Source: Methylorubrum populi
GTDB lineage: Bacteria; Pseudomonadota; Alphaproteobacteria; Rhizobiales; Beijerinckiaceae
Length of the DNA stretch: 64,000 bases
Direction: 5' to 3'
NCBI GenBank assembly: GCA_036946625.1
Contig: JAQIIU010000001.1
Location: forward strand, 1-64,000
The position numbers were made by a program, and so were the translations under genes. The stretch's first letter is position 1, and every line of letters starts with the position of its first letter. Shown here piece by piece: positions 25,919 to 35,994 of this stretch. Below the pieces are notes generated by a model. It did not search any database and was not told the origin of the DNA. It saw only the letters and a program-made list of their open reading frames with translations.

Positions 25919-25946
25919 CCGACCTTGCGGGGGGACGCAAGGTCGG
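25919..25946. terminator. Hairpin between convergent Uma2 and sufT genes
   Basis: CCGACCTTGCG and CGCAAGGTCGG form a perfect 11-bp stem around GGGGGA, right after the Uma2 stop. There is no clear T run, so it is probably a 3'-end stabiliser or weak bidirectional terminator. Confidence 0.6.
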
Positions 25947-25962
25947 TCGATTGGATCGTCCC

Positions 25963-26346
25963 TCACCACATGTCCAGCGCGACGCGGGCCTCGTCGGACA
26001 TCCGGCTCTGGTCCCACGGCGGGTCGAACACCATCGTCACTTGGCAGGACTGAACGCCCGGCACCGCCGAGACCGCGTTCTCGACCCAGCCCGGCATCTC
26101 GCCGGCCACGGGACAGCCCGGGGCGGTCAGCGTCATGTCGATCAGCACGCGCCGGTCGTCCTCGATCTGCACCCGGTAGATCAGGCCGAGTTCGTAGATG
26201 TCGGCGGGGATCTCGGGATCGTAGACGGATTTCAGCGCGACGACGATCTCGTCCGTCAGGCGGTCGATCTCTTCCGCGGGGATCGCGGAAGCGGCCGCGA
26301 GGGCGGGGGTGTTGGTGCCGCCGGTGATGGTGGCGTCGGTGCTCAT
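25963..26346 (-). CDS. sufT: SUF system protein SufT (DUF59/MIP18 family)
   Basis: 127 residues. The DUF59 core EIVVALKSVYDPEIPADIYE, LGLIYRVQI, LTAPGCPVAGEMPGWVENAV and VTMVFDPPWDQSRMSD is complete; the Cys in APGCP is the conserved one. SufT helps mature Fe-S proteins, with family links to the eukaryotic MIP18 late-acting factor. It follows sufS by 53 bp. Confidence 0.93.
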   Translation of the reverse strand: MSTDATITGGTNTPALAAASAIPAEEIDRLTDEIVVALKSVYDPEIPADIYELGLIYRVQIEDDRRVLIDMTLTAPGCPVAGEMPGWVENAVSAVPGVQSCQVTMVFDPPWDQSRMSDEARVALDMW

Positions 26347-26399
26347 CGGATCACTCCTTCCGGCCCCCCGCGTCCGGCGGCCGAAACTCCTTCAAGAAC

Positions 26400-27656
26400 T
26401 TACGCGAACAACATCTCGGCCTTGGCCAAAGCCTCGGCGAGCGCGTCGATCTCGTGGATCGTATTATACAGGCCGAACGAGGCGCGACAGGTGGAGGTGA
26501 CGCCGAAGCGGTTCAGAAGCGGCATGGCGCAGTGGGTGCCCGCGCGCACGGCCACGCCCTGACGGTCGATCACCGTGGCGATGTCGTGGGCATGCGCGCC
26601 CTTCATCGCGAAGGCGATGACGCCGCCCTTGCCCCGGGCCGTGCCGATCAGCTTCAGCGCGTTCATCGCACCGAGCCGCTCCTGCGCGTAAGCCGTCAGC
26701 CCGGCCTCGTGCGCGGCGATCCTGTCGCGCCCCACCGTCATCATGAACTCCAGGGCGGCGCCGAGGCCGACCGCCTCGACGATGGCCGGGGTGCCGGCCT
26801 CGAAGCGGTGCGGCGGGTCGTTGTAGGTGATCGCGTCCTGCGTGACGGTGTGGATCATCTCGCCGCCGCCCTGGTAGGGGGGCAGCCGCTCCAGCCACTC
26901 CTTCTTGCCGTAGAGCACGCCGATGCCGGTCGGCCCGTAGACCTTGTGGCCGGTGAAGACGAAGAAGTCGCAATCGAGCGCCCGCACGTCGATGGGGCGG
27001 TGGACGGCGCTCTGAGCCCCGTCGAGCAGCACCGGCACACCGTGGGCGTGGGCGATTGCCACGATGTCTTCCGCCGGCGTCACCGTGCCGAGCACGTTCG
27101 ACATGTGGGTGAGCGCCACCATCCTGGTGCGCGGACTGAACAGCTTTTCGTATTCCTCGACGAGGAAGTTGCCCTCGTCATCGACCGGCGCCCACTTGAT
27201 CACCGCCCCGCGCCGCTCGCGCAGGAAATGCCAGGGGACGATGTTGGAGTGGTGCTCCATGATCGAGAGGATGATCTCGTCCCCCTCCCCGATCAGCCCG
27301 GCCCAACCCATGGAGGAGGCGACGAGGTTGTAGGCCTCCGTCGCGTTGCGGGTGAAGACGATCTCGTCGGTGGAAGCCGCGTTGAGGAACTGGCGCGTGG
27401 TCTCGCGCGCGCCCTCGAAGCCTTCGGTGGCGGCATTGGCCATGTAGTGCAGGCCGCGGTGGACGTTGGCGTAGCCCGTCTCCATGCAGGAGACCATGGC
27501 GTCGACGACCGCCTTGGGCTTCTGCGCCGAGGCGGCGTTGTCGAGGTAGACCAGCGGCTTGCCGTAGACCTTTTCCGAGAGGATCGGGAATTCCTTTCGA
27601 ATTGCCTCGACGTCGTAGCTCATGGTGCCTCGATCGGTGCGCAGTGGTGCGTTCAT
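26400..27656 (-). CDS. sufS: SufS-type (class II) cysteine desulfurase
   Basis: 418 residues, fold-type I PLP enzyme. PLP Lys in FTGHKVYGPTG, cofactor contacts in NATEAYNLV and MEHHSNIVPW, catalytic Cys in RAGTHCAMPLL (the RxGxHCA motif of class II). It takes sulfur from cysteine for SufBCD. ATG 27656 (MNAPLRTDRG) overlaps the stop of the upstream membrane gene by 4 bp; an internal Met in the N-terminal stretch (MSYDVEAIRKEFP) is a possible alternative. This is the second cysteine desulfurase of the operon, the other being at 32377. Confidence 0.96.
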   Translation of the reverse strand: MNAPLRTDRGTMSYDVEAIRKEFPILSEKVYGKPLVYLDNAASAQKPKAVVDAMVSCMETGYANVHRGLHYMANAATEGFEGARETTRQFLNAASTDEIVFTRNATEAYNLVASSMGWAGLIGEGDEIILSIMEHHSNIVPWHFLRERRGAVIKWAPVDDEGNFLVEEYEKLFSPRTRMVALTHMSNVLGTVTPAEDIVAIAHAHGVPVLLDGAQSAVHRPIDVRALDCDFFVFTGHKVYGPTGIGVLYGKKEWLERLPPYQGGGEMIHTVTQDAITYNDPPHRFEAGTPAIVEAVGLGAALEFMMTVGRDRIAAHEAGLTAYAQERLGAMNALKLIGTARGKGGVIAFAMKGAHAHDIATVIDRQGVAVRAGTHCAMPLLNRFGVTSTCRASFGLYNTIHEIDALAEALAKAEMLFA

Positions 27657-28303
27657 GGCGTCGCTCCGTCGGCAAGTCCCGCGAAGTCGTCGTGGATCAG
27701 CGTCCCGTAGAGGCCAGCGATGGCTGCCGCGATCACGACGGATGCGAGAACCGTCGCGCCCAGTGCGAGGCCGGTGCCGGCGCGGGCATCGAGACCCGTG
27801 GCTTCGGACAGGCAGAGGCCGGCATAGGCCGTCCACAGGCCTAGCATCAGAACCCCGCCGACGGTCTCGAACCCGGCGAGGGAGGCCACCAGACCGGTGG
27901 CGAGGATCGGGAGCGTCGAGACCCAGCTCGCGACCGCGACCGCCGTGCGCAGGGCCGCGAACGCGGGCTTGGCGGGACTCGGCCGCGTGAACAGCCACAG
28001 CGTTCCGGCCACCCCGCCGTAGAAGAGCGGCAGAACCGCGAGGAGGCAGACGCTCCACAGGGCGACCTCCCCGAGTGAGGCCGCAAGGGTCGCCCTGTTC
28101 GCCGCCTGCGCGGCGACGAAACGCGGAAAGCCGTCCTCGGCCGGATCCGCCAGCACGACGATGGCGCCGGACAGGATGACGAGGCCAAGCCGCCGCCCCT
28201 CGCCGATCGTCCTTCCGGCCTCGCGCATCGCCGCCCGCGGCGATCGCCAGCCGAGCGCCAGATGGCGCCCGGCCGTCGCAGCGTCGGAGCGGTCTCCGCT
28301 CAC
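27653..28303 (-). CDS. YIP1-like integral membrane protein inside the SUF operon
   Basis: About 216 residues with five hydrophobic segments (LGLVILSGAIVVLA, ALWSVCLLAVLPLFYGGVAG, VASWVSTLPILATGLVASLA, GGVLMLGLWTAYAGLCL, ATVLASVVIAAAIAGLYG). GTG 28303 overlaps the sufD stop as GTGA and is preferred over GTG 28321. The TM layout and PA-rich N-terminus fit the YIP1 family, but the match is by eye. It overlaps both neighbours by 4 bp and so is translationally coupled to sufD and sufS, which suggests a real role; none is known for such a protein in SUF. Confidence 0.75.
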   Translation of the reverse strand: MSGDRSDAATAGRHLALGWRSPRAAMREAGRTIGEGRRLGLVILSGAIVVLADPAEDGFPRFVAAQAANRATLAASLGEVALWSVCLLAVLPLFYGGVAGTLWLFTRPSPAKPAFAALRTAVAVASWVSTLPILATGLVASLAGFETVGGVLMLGLWTAYAGLCLSEATGLDARAGTGLALGATVLASVVIAAAIAGLYGTLIHDDFAGLADGATP

Positions 28304-29622
28304 CCCCGTGCCGCCAGCCACGCCTCGATCCCGCCGATCAGCGCGTCGCGCGCGCCCTCGTGCGTGACCGATTCCACCGCCTCGCCGACGAAGGCCTGGA
28401 CCAGCAGGCTCTCGGCGGCGGCGCGCGGCAGGCCGCGGGCCATGAGGTAGAACAGCAGATCCTCGTCCGGCGCGCCGCAGGTGGCACCATGGCCGCAGGC
28501 CACGTCGTCGGCGAAGATCTCCAGTTCCGGCTTGTTCATCATCTGACCGTCGTCGGCCAGCAGCAGGCAGTCGGACTTCATCTTGCCGTCGGTCTGCTGC
28601 GCGACCTGCCGGACGATGATCTTGCCCTGGAACACGCCGGTGGAATCGCCGTCGATCACCGTCTTGAACATCTCGCGGCCCACGCCCCCGGTCGCCGCGT
28701 GGTCGGCGAGCAGGGTCGAGTCCGCGAGCTGGCCGTGGCCGAGCAGCGCCGCGCCGTTGACCACGGCGTCGGCGTCCTCGCCCGCGACGTGCAGGTAGAT
28801 CTGATGGCGCGAGAGCCTGGCGCCGGTGACGAGGTTGACGGTCTCGAGTCGCGCCCGGGCGTCGAGCCGCACCGAGAGCGTCGAGAGGGCGATGGCCGCA
28901 TCCCCCTCCCGGTTGAGCCGGGTGTGGCGGAAGGCGGCCTCGTCACCGATGCGCACGTCGAGGGCGTCGTTGGGCTGGTAGGTCAGCCCGGCCGGGCCCT
29001 CGTGGCTCTCGAGCAGGAAGAACTCGGACGCCGCGCCGAGTTCGACCAGCACGCGGGTCGCGGTCGAGAACGCGGCTCCGCCGGTGCCGACGAAGCGCAG
29101 GTGCACCGGAACCTGCGGCTTGGCACCGGGGGCGACCGAGATCAGCGCGCCGTCCGCCAGGAAGGCGGTGTTGAGCTGATAGATCGGGTTCTCGCGCACC
29201 TGCTCGACGGGGGCGAGCAGCTTCAGGCGGGCATCGCCCTGCGCAAGCGCTTCGTTGAGCGGCGTGACCGTCACGCCCTCGGGCAGGCGGCCGAGATCGG
29301 ACAGCGCGGCCACGAGATGGCCGTTGACGAAGGTCAGGCGCGCGGCCTCGATCTCGTCGAAGCCCGTCGCACCGGCAACCGCGGCCTTGGCCGCATCCTC
29401 GGACGGCGCCTCGGCGGGCGGGGCGGCCTCCGTGATGGCGGCGCGCAGGTCCGTGTACTTGAACGCCTCGACCCGGCGGCTCGGCAGGCCGGTCGCCTCG
29501 AAGAAGCGGAACGCCTCCTCGCGGCTGATCGCCTGCTCGGTGGCGAAGCTTTTCCGCGCGGACTCGAAGAGTTTGGAGAGGCCGGCCTCGGCGGGGGAGC
29601 GGAGATTGGTGACGTCGGCCAT
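28300..29622 (-). CDS. sufD: SUF scaffold subunit SufD
   Basis: 440 residues. N-terminal helical region with SRRVEAFKYTDLR, then the long right-handed beta helix, ending in KSDCLLLADDGQMMNKPELE, DVACGHGATCGA and the C-terminal helices AESLLVQAFVGEAVE. The His in CGHGATCG lies at the SufB-SufD cluster site. It forms the SufBC2D scaffold with SufB and SufC. The ATG shares a base with the sufC stop (TGATG). Confidence 0.96.
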   Translation of the reverse strand: MADVTNLRSPAEAGLSKLFESARKSFATEQAISREEAFRFFEATGLPSRRVEAFKYTDLRAAITEAAPPAEAPSEDAAKAAVAGATGFDEIEAARLTFVNGHLVAALSDLGRLPEGVTVTPLNEALAQGDARLKLLAPVEQVRENPIYQLNTAFLADGALISVAPGAKPQVPVHLRFVGTGGAAFSTATRVLVELGAASEFFLLESHEGPAGLTYQPNDALDVRIGDEAAFRHTRLNREGDAAIALSTLSVRLDARARLETVNLVTGARLSRHQIYLHVAGEDADAVVNGAALLGHGQLADSTLLADHAATGGVGREMFKTVIDGDSTGVFQGKIIVRQVAQQTDGKMKSDCLLLADDGQMMNKPELEIFADDVACGHGATCGAPDEDLLFYLMARGLPRAAAESLLVQAFVGEAVESVTHEGARDALIGGIEAWLAARG

Positions 29623-30374
29623 CACGCAGCCTCGCTCGCGCGGTACTCGGCGTAGCCGCTGGCCTCGAGTTCGAGCGCCAGTTCCTTGCCGCCGGTCTTC
29701 ACGATCCGGCCCTTCGACATGACGTGCACGGTGTCGGGCACGATGTGGTTGAGGAGCCGCTGGTAGTGGGTGATGACGAGGAACGAGCGTCCTTCGGCGC
29801 GCAGCGCGTTCACCCCCTCGGAGACGATGCGCAGGGCATCGATGTCGAGGCCGGAATCGGTCTCGTCGAGGACGCAGAACTTCGGGGCCAGCAGCGCCAT
29901 CTGGAGGATCTCCATGCGCTTCTTCTCACCACCCGAGAAGCCGACGTTGAGCGCGCGCTTGAGCATCTCCTTGTCGATCTCGAGCTTGTCGGCCGCCGCG
30001 TTCACCGCGCGGATGAAATCGGGGGTCGAGAGTTCGTCCTCGCCCCGCGCCTTGCGCTGTGCGTTGAGGCAGGCCTTGAGGAAGGTCATGGTGCCGACGC
30101 CCGGGATCTCCAGCGGGTACTGGAAGGCCAGGAAGATGCCGGCGGCCGCGCGCGCGTCGGCCTCCATCTCCAGCACGTTCTGCCCGTCGAGCAGGATCTC
30201 GCCGTCGAGGACCTCGTAGTCCTCCTTGCCGGCGATGACGTAGGAGAGCGTCGACTTGCCGGACCCGTTCGGGCCCATGATCGCGGCGACCTCGCCGTCG
30301 TTCACGGTGAGGTTCAGGCCGTTGAGGATGCGGTTGTCCTCGATCTGCACGACGAGGTTTTTGATTTCGAGCAT
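29622..30374 (-). CDS. sufC: SUF ATPase SufC
   Basis: 250 residues, ABC-type ATPase. Walker [11 protein letters not shown]-loop [13 protein letters not shown], signature FSGGEKKR, Walker [16 protein letters not shown] and H-loop VITHYQ are all present. It drives shape change in the SufBC2D scaffold. GGACG precedes ATG 30374. It is separated from sufB by 440 bp containing an unrelated gene, an unusual break in this normally tight pair. Confidence 0.97.
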   Translation of the reverse strand: MLEIKNLVVQIEDNRILNGLNLTVNDGEVAAIMGPNGSGKSTLSYVIAGKEDYEVLDGEILLDGQNVLEMEADARAAAGIFLAFQYPLEIPGVGTMTFLKACLNAQRKARGEDELSTPDFIRAVNAAADKLEIDKEMLKRALNVGFSGGEKKRMEILQMALLAPKFCVLDETDSGLDIDALRIVSEGVNALRAEGRSFLVITHYQRLLNHIVPDTVHVMSKGRIVKTGGKELALELEASGYAEYRASEAA

Positions 30375-30386
30375 TTTTGGAACGTC

Positions 30387-30803
30387 CTAATTTGACATCC
30401 ATCCACCACGGGACGGCCTACGCCTTGTAGCCAAGCGTGCTTTGCGTTCGGCCTCGTTACGGGCGAGAATCGCTTTAGCCACCATTTTACCAAGCTCTTC
30501 AATGCACCCCTCAGCATCACCACTGAACGATTGCGATTGTGAGCCGACTTTTATCTTGAATTCATCGCCTGACGCAGCAGGAGAAATCTTTGCAAACTCA
30601 TTCTCACCGAACATGAGAAATAGCTCTCCCTCCCTCACGATGGGCGAGAGATGATTCTCATGGAGGCGAGATGAACTGGCATTAAGGATATCGAAAAGGA
30701 TGCCGACCTGTGCTCGCTTGGCTTCTGCATCCCGCTGCCGAGCAGTATTTTCAGCATCTTGCTCGGCACGAAATGCGTCGAAACCTTTGTCAAAGGCAGC
30801 CAT
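30387..30803 (-). CDS. Hypothetical protein inserted between sufB and sufC
   Basis: 138 residues, AT-richer than its neighbours. A charged helical N-terminus (FDAFRAEQDAENTARQRDAE) precedes ILFDILNASSSRLHENHLSP, a beta-type middle (EGELFLMFGENEFAKISP, FKIKVGSQSQSFSG) and a helical, Arg-rich end (RNEAERKARLATRRRPSR). No family was recognised. GGAGGATTTGG precedes the ATG and only 11 bp separate it from sufB and 12 bp from sufC, so it has been fitted into the operon without breaking it. Codon use and GC point to recent gain. Confidence 0.75.
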   Translation of the reverse strand: MAAFDKGFDAFRAEQDAENTARQRDAEAKRAQVGILFDILNASSSRLHENHLSPIVREGELFLMFGENEFAKISPAASGDEFKIKVGSQSQSFSGDAEGCIEELGKMVAKAILARNEAERKARLATRRRPSRGGWMSN

Positions 30804-30814
30804 CCAAATCCTCC

Positions 30815-32284
<1,470 letters not shown>

Positions 32285-32376
32285 TCAACGTCTCCTACCG
32301 ACTCCGGCGTCAAGGACCGGGGGTTTCCAACGACACGGCGGGTATCCCGCCGAAAAATGGCTTGGGCGGGCGGCGT

Positions 32377-33552
32377 TCAGGCGGCCTGCCCTCGCCGCTG
32401 ATATAGGGACGAAACGACCCGTTCGAACCCCGCGACGAAGCGTTCGAGATCCGTACCTTGCGAATTCCAGCCGAAGCTGACGCGCAGCGCTCCCGCGGCG
32501 AGCGCAGGGCTCACGCCCATCGCCGCGAGCACGGGGGAGCGGGCCACCTTGCCCGAGGCGCAGGCCGAGCCCGACGAGACGGACAGGCCGGCGAGATCGA
32601 GGGCGATCAGCGCCGTGGCGGCCTCCAGGCCCGGCACGGCGAAGCTGAGGGTGTTGGGCAGGCGCGGCGCGCCCTCGCCGAACACGACGAAGCCGGGCGC
32701 GAGCGCCCGCAGGCGCGCTTCGAGGGCGTCGCGCAGGCCGGCGAGCCGCACCGCCTCGGCGGCCTCCAGGGCCGCCTGGGCGATCGCCGCCGCCTCGCCC
32801 ATGCCGACGATCCCCGAAAGGTTCTCGGTGCCGCAGCGCAGGCGCGCCTCCTGGCCGCCGCCGCGCAGGAAGGGCGCCTCCAGGCTCACCCCCTCGGCCA
32901 GCACCATCGCGCCGACGCCCTTCGGAGCGGCGAACTTGTGGCCGGACAGGGTCAGGGCATCGAGGCCGAGCGCGGAAAAATCGAGCGGGATCTTGCCCAC
33001 CGCCTGCACCGCGTCGCTGTGGACCAGGGCGTTTCCGTGATCGCGGGCGAGCCGCACGATCTCGGACAGCGGCTGCACCACCCCGGTCTCGTTGTTGGCC
33101 GCATGAACCGAGATCAGCACGACCTCGCCGCGGGCCGCGTCGAGCCGCGCCGCCAGCGCGTCGAGGCGAAAGCGGCCGGCCGCGTCGACGGGCAACACCT
33201 CCACCGCCTCGGGTGCGAAGCGGTGGCCGGCGGCGACGCAAGGGTGCTCGGTGGCCGAGATCATCAGCCGGGCCGGGGCGGGCCGGCCGGCCTTGCGCAA
33301 CGCGCCGGAGAGCACGGCGTTGGCGGCCTCGGTGCCGCCGCTGGTGAAGGTCACGCGCTCAGGGTCCGTCCCGAGCAGGGCGGCGAGCCGTCCCCGCGCC
33401 GTCTGGAGCGCGTGGCGGGCGGCGCGGCCTTCCGCGTGGATCGAGGAGGGGTTGCCGGGCAGTTCGAGCGCGCGCGCGACCGCCGCCGCGACCTCCGGCC
33501 GCACCGGGGAGGTCGCATTGTGATCGAGATAGCTGCGAGCACCTGACATCAT
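32377..33552 (-). CDS. NifS/IscS-type (class I) cysteine desulfurase, first gene of the SUF operon
   Basis: 391 residues. YLDHNATSPVRPEV at the N-terminus, TSGGTEAANAVL for PLP phosphate, SHAANNETGVVQP-like VHAANNETG, the PLP Lys in LSGHKFAAPKG and the mobile catalytic Cys in SSGSACASGK. Class I enzymes normally serve the ISC machinery; placing one at the head of a SUF operon is common in alphaproteobacteria. ATG 33552 and 33549 are adjacent. An Irr-type iron box lies about 140 bp upstream. Confidence 0.95.
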   Translation of the reverse strand: MMSGARSYLDHNATSPVRPEVAAAVARALELPGNPSSIHAEGRAARHALQTARGRLAALLGTDPERVTFTSGGTEAANAVLSGALRKAGRPAPARLMISATEHPCVAAGHRFAPEAVEVLPVDAAGRFRLDALAARLDAARGEVVLISVHAANNETGVVQPLSEIVRLARDHGNALVHSDAVQAVGKIPLDFSALGLDALTLSGHKFAAPKGVGAMVLAEGVSLEAPFLRGGGQEARLRCGTENLSGIVGMGEAAAIAQAALEAAEAVRLAGLRDALEARLRALAPGFVVFGEGAPRLPNTLSFAVPGLEAATALIALDLAGLSVSSGSACASGKVARSPVLAAMGVSPALAAGALRVSFGWNSQGTDLERFVAGFERVVSSLYQRRGQAA

Positions 33553-33673
33553 CCCGCCGTTCCGCTCCGCATCGTCTTGTCGATTCCTGATTTTCTTGAT
33601 TTCGCCCCCCTCCCCCGTGCTAAGCCGCGCGGATCGCGCGCCTCGTGCATCGCGGTCGAGGTCCGATGTTCAG

Positions 33674-33709
33674 TTTAGAATGACTCCAATCGCCTAGAAT
33701 TATTCTAAG
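33674..33709 (-). promoter_or_regulatory. Irr-type iron-control element (ICE) upstream of the SUF operon
   Basis: CTAGAATTATTCTAAG at 33694-33709 matches the rhizobial Irr/ICE consensus TTTAGAAnnnTTCTAAA at 12 of 14 fixed positions, with a perfect TAGAA/TTCTA core. A second half-match TTTAGAATGA starts at 33674, about two helical turns away. It lies between the SUF operon (minus) and the alpha/beta hydrolase (plus). In Bradyrhizobium-type bacteria Irr represses or activates iron genes through such sites. Binding here is inferred. Confidence 0.72.
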
Positions 33710-33823
33710 AGCGCTTGTAAGTGGCGCGCCCAGCGAGTCAAGCCATGGCCGGCGCCGTGCCGGCCCGCGCCCCTGCGCCCTCCGAAAGCGTGAGGGGTGG
33801 GGTCGGATCATCCCGAGGACACC

Positions 33824-34480
33824 ATGCCCGAAGTCATCTTTTCCGGCCCCGCCGGCCGCCTGGAAGGCCGCTATCAGGCCCCCAAGAAGAAGGGTGCGCC
33901 GATCGCGATCGTGCTCCACCCGCACCCCCAGTTCGGGGGCACGATGAACAATCAAATCGTGTACAATCTTTTCTACACCTTCGCCAATCGCGGATTCGCA
34001 GCCCTGCGCTTCAATTTCCGCGGGGTCGGGCGCAGCCAGGGCGCGTTCGACCACGGTTCGGGCGAACTCTCCGACGCGGCCGCCGCCCTCGACTGGGTGC
34101 AGTCGGTCAACCCGGAGGCGAAGTCCTGCTGGATCGCCGGGGTCTCGTTCGGCTCGTGGATCGGGATGCAGCTCCTGATGCGGCGCCCGGAGATCGAGGG
34201 CTTCATCTCGATCGCCGCCATGGCCAACCGCTACGACTTCACCTTCCTCGCCCCCTGCCCCTCCTCCGGCCTGTTCGTGCACGGCTCCGAGGACCGGGTG
34301 GCGCCGGCCCGCGAGGTGATCCCGGTGATCGAGAAGGTGAAGACGCAGAAGGGCGTCATCATCGAGCACCAGATGGTCGAGGGCGCCAACCACTTCTTCG
34401 ACGGCAAGGTCGACGAACTGACCCGGACGGTCGACACCTACCTCGACCAGCGCCTCGGGGCGAAGACCGAGGCGGCCTGA
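33824..34480 (+). CDS. Alpha/beta hydrolase
   Basis: 218 residues. IAIVLHPHPQFGGTMNNQIV supplies the oxyanion region, FNFRGVGRSQG is the usual strand, the nucleophile elbow is GVSFGSW, the acid is in VHGSEDRVAP and the His in EGANHFFDG. This subfamily (serine hydrolase, YqhD-type HPHPxxGG) is of unknown substrate but is often found beside SUF operons in alphaproteobacteria. It is divergent from the operon and shares the iron-box region. Confidence 0.9.
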   Translation: MPEVIFSGPAGRLEGRYQAPKKKGAPIAIVLHPHPQFGGTMNNQIVYNLFYTFANRGFAALRFNFRGVGRSQGAFDHGSGELSDAAAALDWVQSVNPEAKSCWIAGVSFGSWIGMQLLMRRPEIEGFISIAAMANRYDFTFLAPCPSSGLFVHGSEDRVAPAREVIPVIEKVKTQKGVIIEHQMVEGANHFFDGKVDELTRTVDTYLDQRLGAKTEAA

Positions 34481-34825
34481 GGCCCGCGCCGGCGCTCCGA
34501 GCAGGGTTCGTCCCGCGTTCCTCCGGGCATCGCCGACGGCCGGAGCAGGATGCACGGACAATGCACGGACATGGCAAGGGGTCCGGAACGGGGTTCGGCA
34601 CGCCCGTTCCGGCGGTTGGCGAATCCCCGCCTTCCGGGGACGAGCCGTCCGTTGCGGCCTCACGCGATGCGGGAAGAAACCTTGTGCGCGCCGAAACGGT
34701 CCGGGCAGCGCCGCTCGTTACGATTCGTCAACCATGCGGAACAAGTTGTTAGGGAGCCGCACCGGCGACTGCACCCTTTTCTCACATCCGATGGTTTATG
34801 TTCGTATGCGTTCGGAGCCGGTGAG
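34481..34825. other. 345-bp gene-free region
   Basis: Between the hydrolase and the membrane diguanylate cyclase. The last 120 bp are AT-richer (AAGTTGTTAGGG ... GGTTTATGTTCGTATG) and probably hold the cyclase promoter. No open frame with native codon bias and no clear repeat was seen. Confidence 0.55.
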
Positions 34826-35983
34826 ATGTCGCTCAAACGTATCGAGACCGACCACTTGCCACGCACCCGGCCGATGCGCTGGCTGACGGCCTCCGGGCCG
34901 CACGTGCCGGACGAGGTCCAGGCACGCTTGGTCAAGGATTTCATGGTCCCGCTCCGTGCCGGCGCGGTCGGCGTGATCGGCGACGGCAGCCTGCAGTTGA
35001 TCGCCGCCATCCGGCATCCCGATGGCCCGTTCCTGTACCTGCTCGGCGCCGGGCTGCTGATCCTCGGCCTGCGCGCGGCCTTCGATCTGGCTCGGCGGCA
35101 GCCCGGATGGGGGCGCCGGGTTCCCATCGATCTCTACTTCCTGCTGGGGCACCTGTCGCTGGCGGTCGTCGGCATCGGCAGCGCGCTGGTGTTCGCAACC
35201 GGCGACCCGCTGCTCCAGATCCTCGCTCCGGCCATCATGATGGGCATCGCCAGCGGCGTGACCATGCGCGACAACGGGGCGCCGCGCTTCCTCGTCGTGC
35301 AGATCCTGCTGTGCACCGTGCCGATGATGGTGGCGATCGCCCTCAGCGGCCAGCCCCTGCTCTCCATCCTCCTCGTCCACATCCCGATGTTCGACGCCTA
35401 CGTCATCGCGAAGGTGTTCGAGCTGAACCGGCTCCACCTCGCCTCGGTGCTGGCGGAGCGCGAGAGCGAGCGCCGCGCCATGCGCGACGTGCTCACCGGG
35501 CTCTCCAACCGGGCCGGCCTGATGGAGGCCCTGACCCGCAACCTGCAGCGCCGGGGCGCGGGGCCGTTTTCGCTGCTCTATCTCGACCTCGACGGCTTCA
35601 AGGCGGTCAACGACACCTACGGCCACGCCACCGGCGACCTGCTGCTCCAGGCGGTGGCCGCACGGATCGGCGAGACGATGCCGGAGCGCTGCGTCGCGGC
35701 CCGGCTCGGCGGCGACGAGTTCGTGGTGCTCATCCCCGATTGCGGCGACCGGACCGCCGCGAAACTCGGCACGAGGCTCGTCGCCGCGGTCTCCCGTCCC
35801 TACACGGTCGGCGCGGGCACGGTGCAGGTCGGGGTCAGCATCGGAATCGCCTGCGCCGGGGCCGATCTCTGCCCGGACGAGCTCCTCGCCCGGGCCGACG
35901 CGGCGCTCTACGCCGCCAAGGCCGCCGGCAAGGGCCGCTGCGCCCTGGCCGAGGCGAAGGCGGACGCGCGCCTCGCCGCCTGA
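34826..35983 (+). CDS. Membrane-bound diguanylate cyclase
   Basis: 385 residues. About five membrane segments (for example FLYLLGAGLLILGLRAAFDL, LGHLSLAVVGIGSALVF, FLVVQILLCTVPMMVAIAL) form a MASE-like sensor, followed by the GGDEF domain: DVLTGLSNRAGLMEAL, LDLDGFKAVNDTYGHATGD and ARLGGDEFVVLI. It should synthesise cyclic di-GMP at the inner membrane. The RxxD inhibitory site is absent here too (PERCVAARLGG). GGAGCCGGTGAG precedes ATG 34826. It converges on the peptide synthetase gene 11 bp away. Confidence 0.92.
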   Translation: MSLKRIETDHLPRTRPMRWLTASGPHVPDEVQARLVKDFMVPLRAGAVGVIGDGSLQLIAAIRHPDGPFLYLLGAGLLILGLRAAFDLARRQPGWGRRVPIDLYFLLGHLSLAVVGIGSALVFATGDPLLQILAPAIMMGIASGVTMRDNGAPRFLVVQILLCTVPMMVAIALSGQPLLSILLVHIPMFDAYVIAKVFELNRLHLASVLAERESERRAMRDVLTGLSNRAGLMEALTRNLQRRGAGPFSLLYLDLDGFKAVNDTYGHATGDLLLQAVAARIGETMPERCVAARLGGDEFVVLIPDCGDRTAAKLGTRLVAAVSRPYTVGAGTVQVGVSIGIACAGADLCPDELLARADAALYAAKAAGKGRCALAEAKADARLAA

Positions 35984-35994
35984 TCCCTCCGACG

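Noticed and set aside
25919-25946. Strong intrinsic terminator
   Set aside because: No T run follows on either strand, so it is listed only as a weak 3'-end hairpin.
28321-28321. GTG 28321 as start of the YIP1-like gene
   Set aside because: GTG 28303 gives the GTGA overlap seen throughout this operon; the upstream codon lacks a properly spaced ribosome site.
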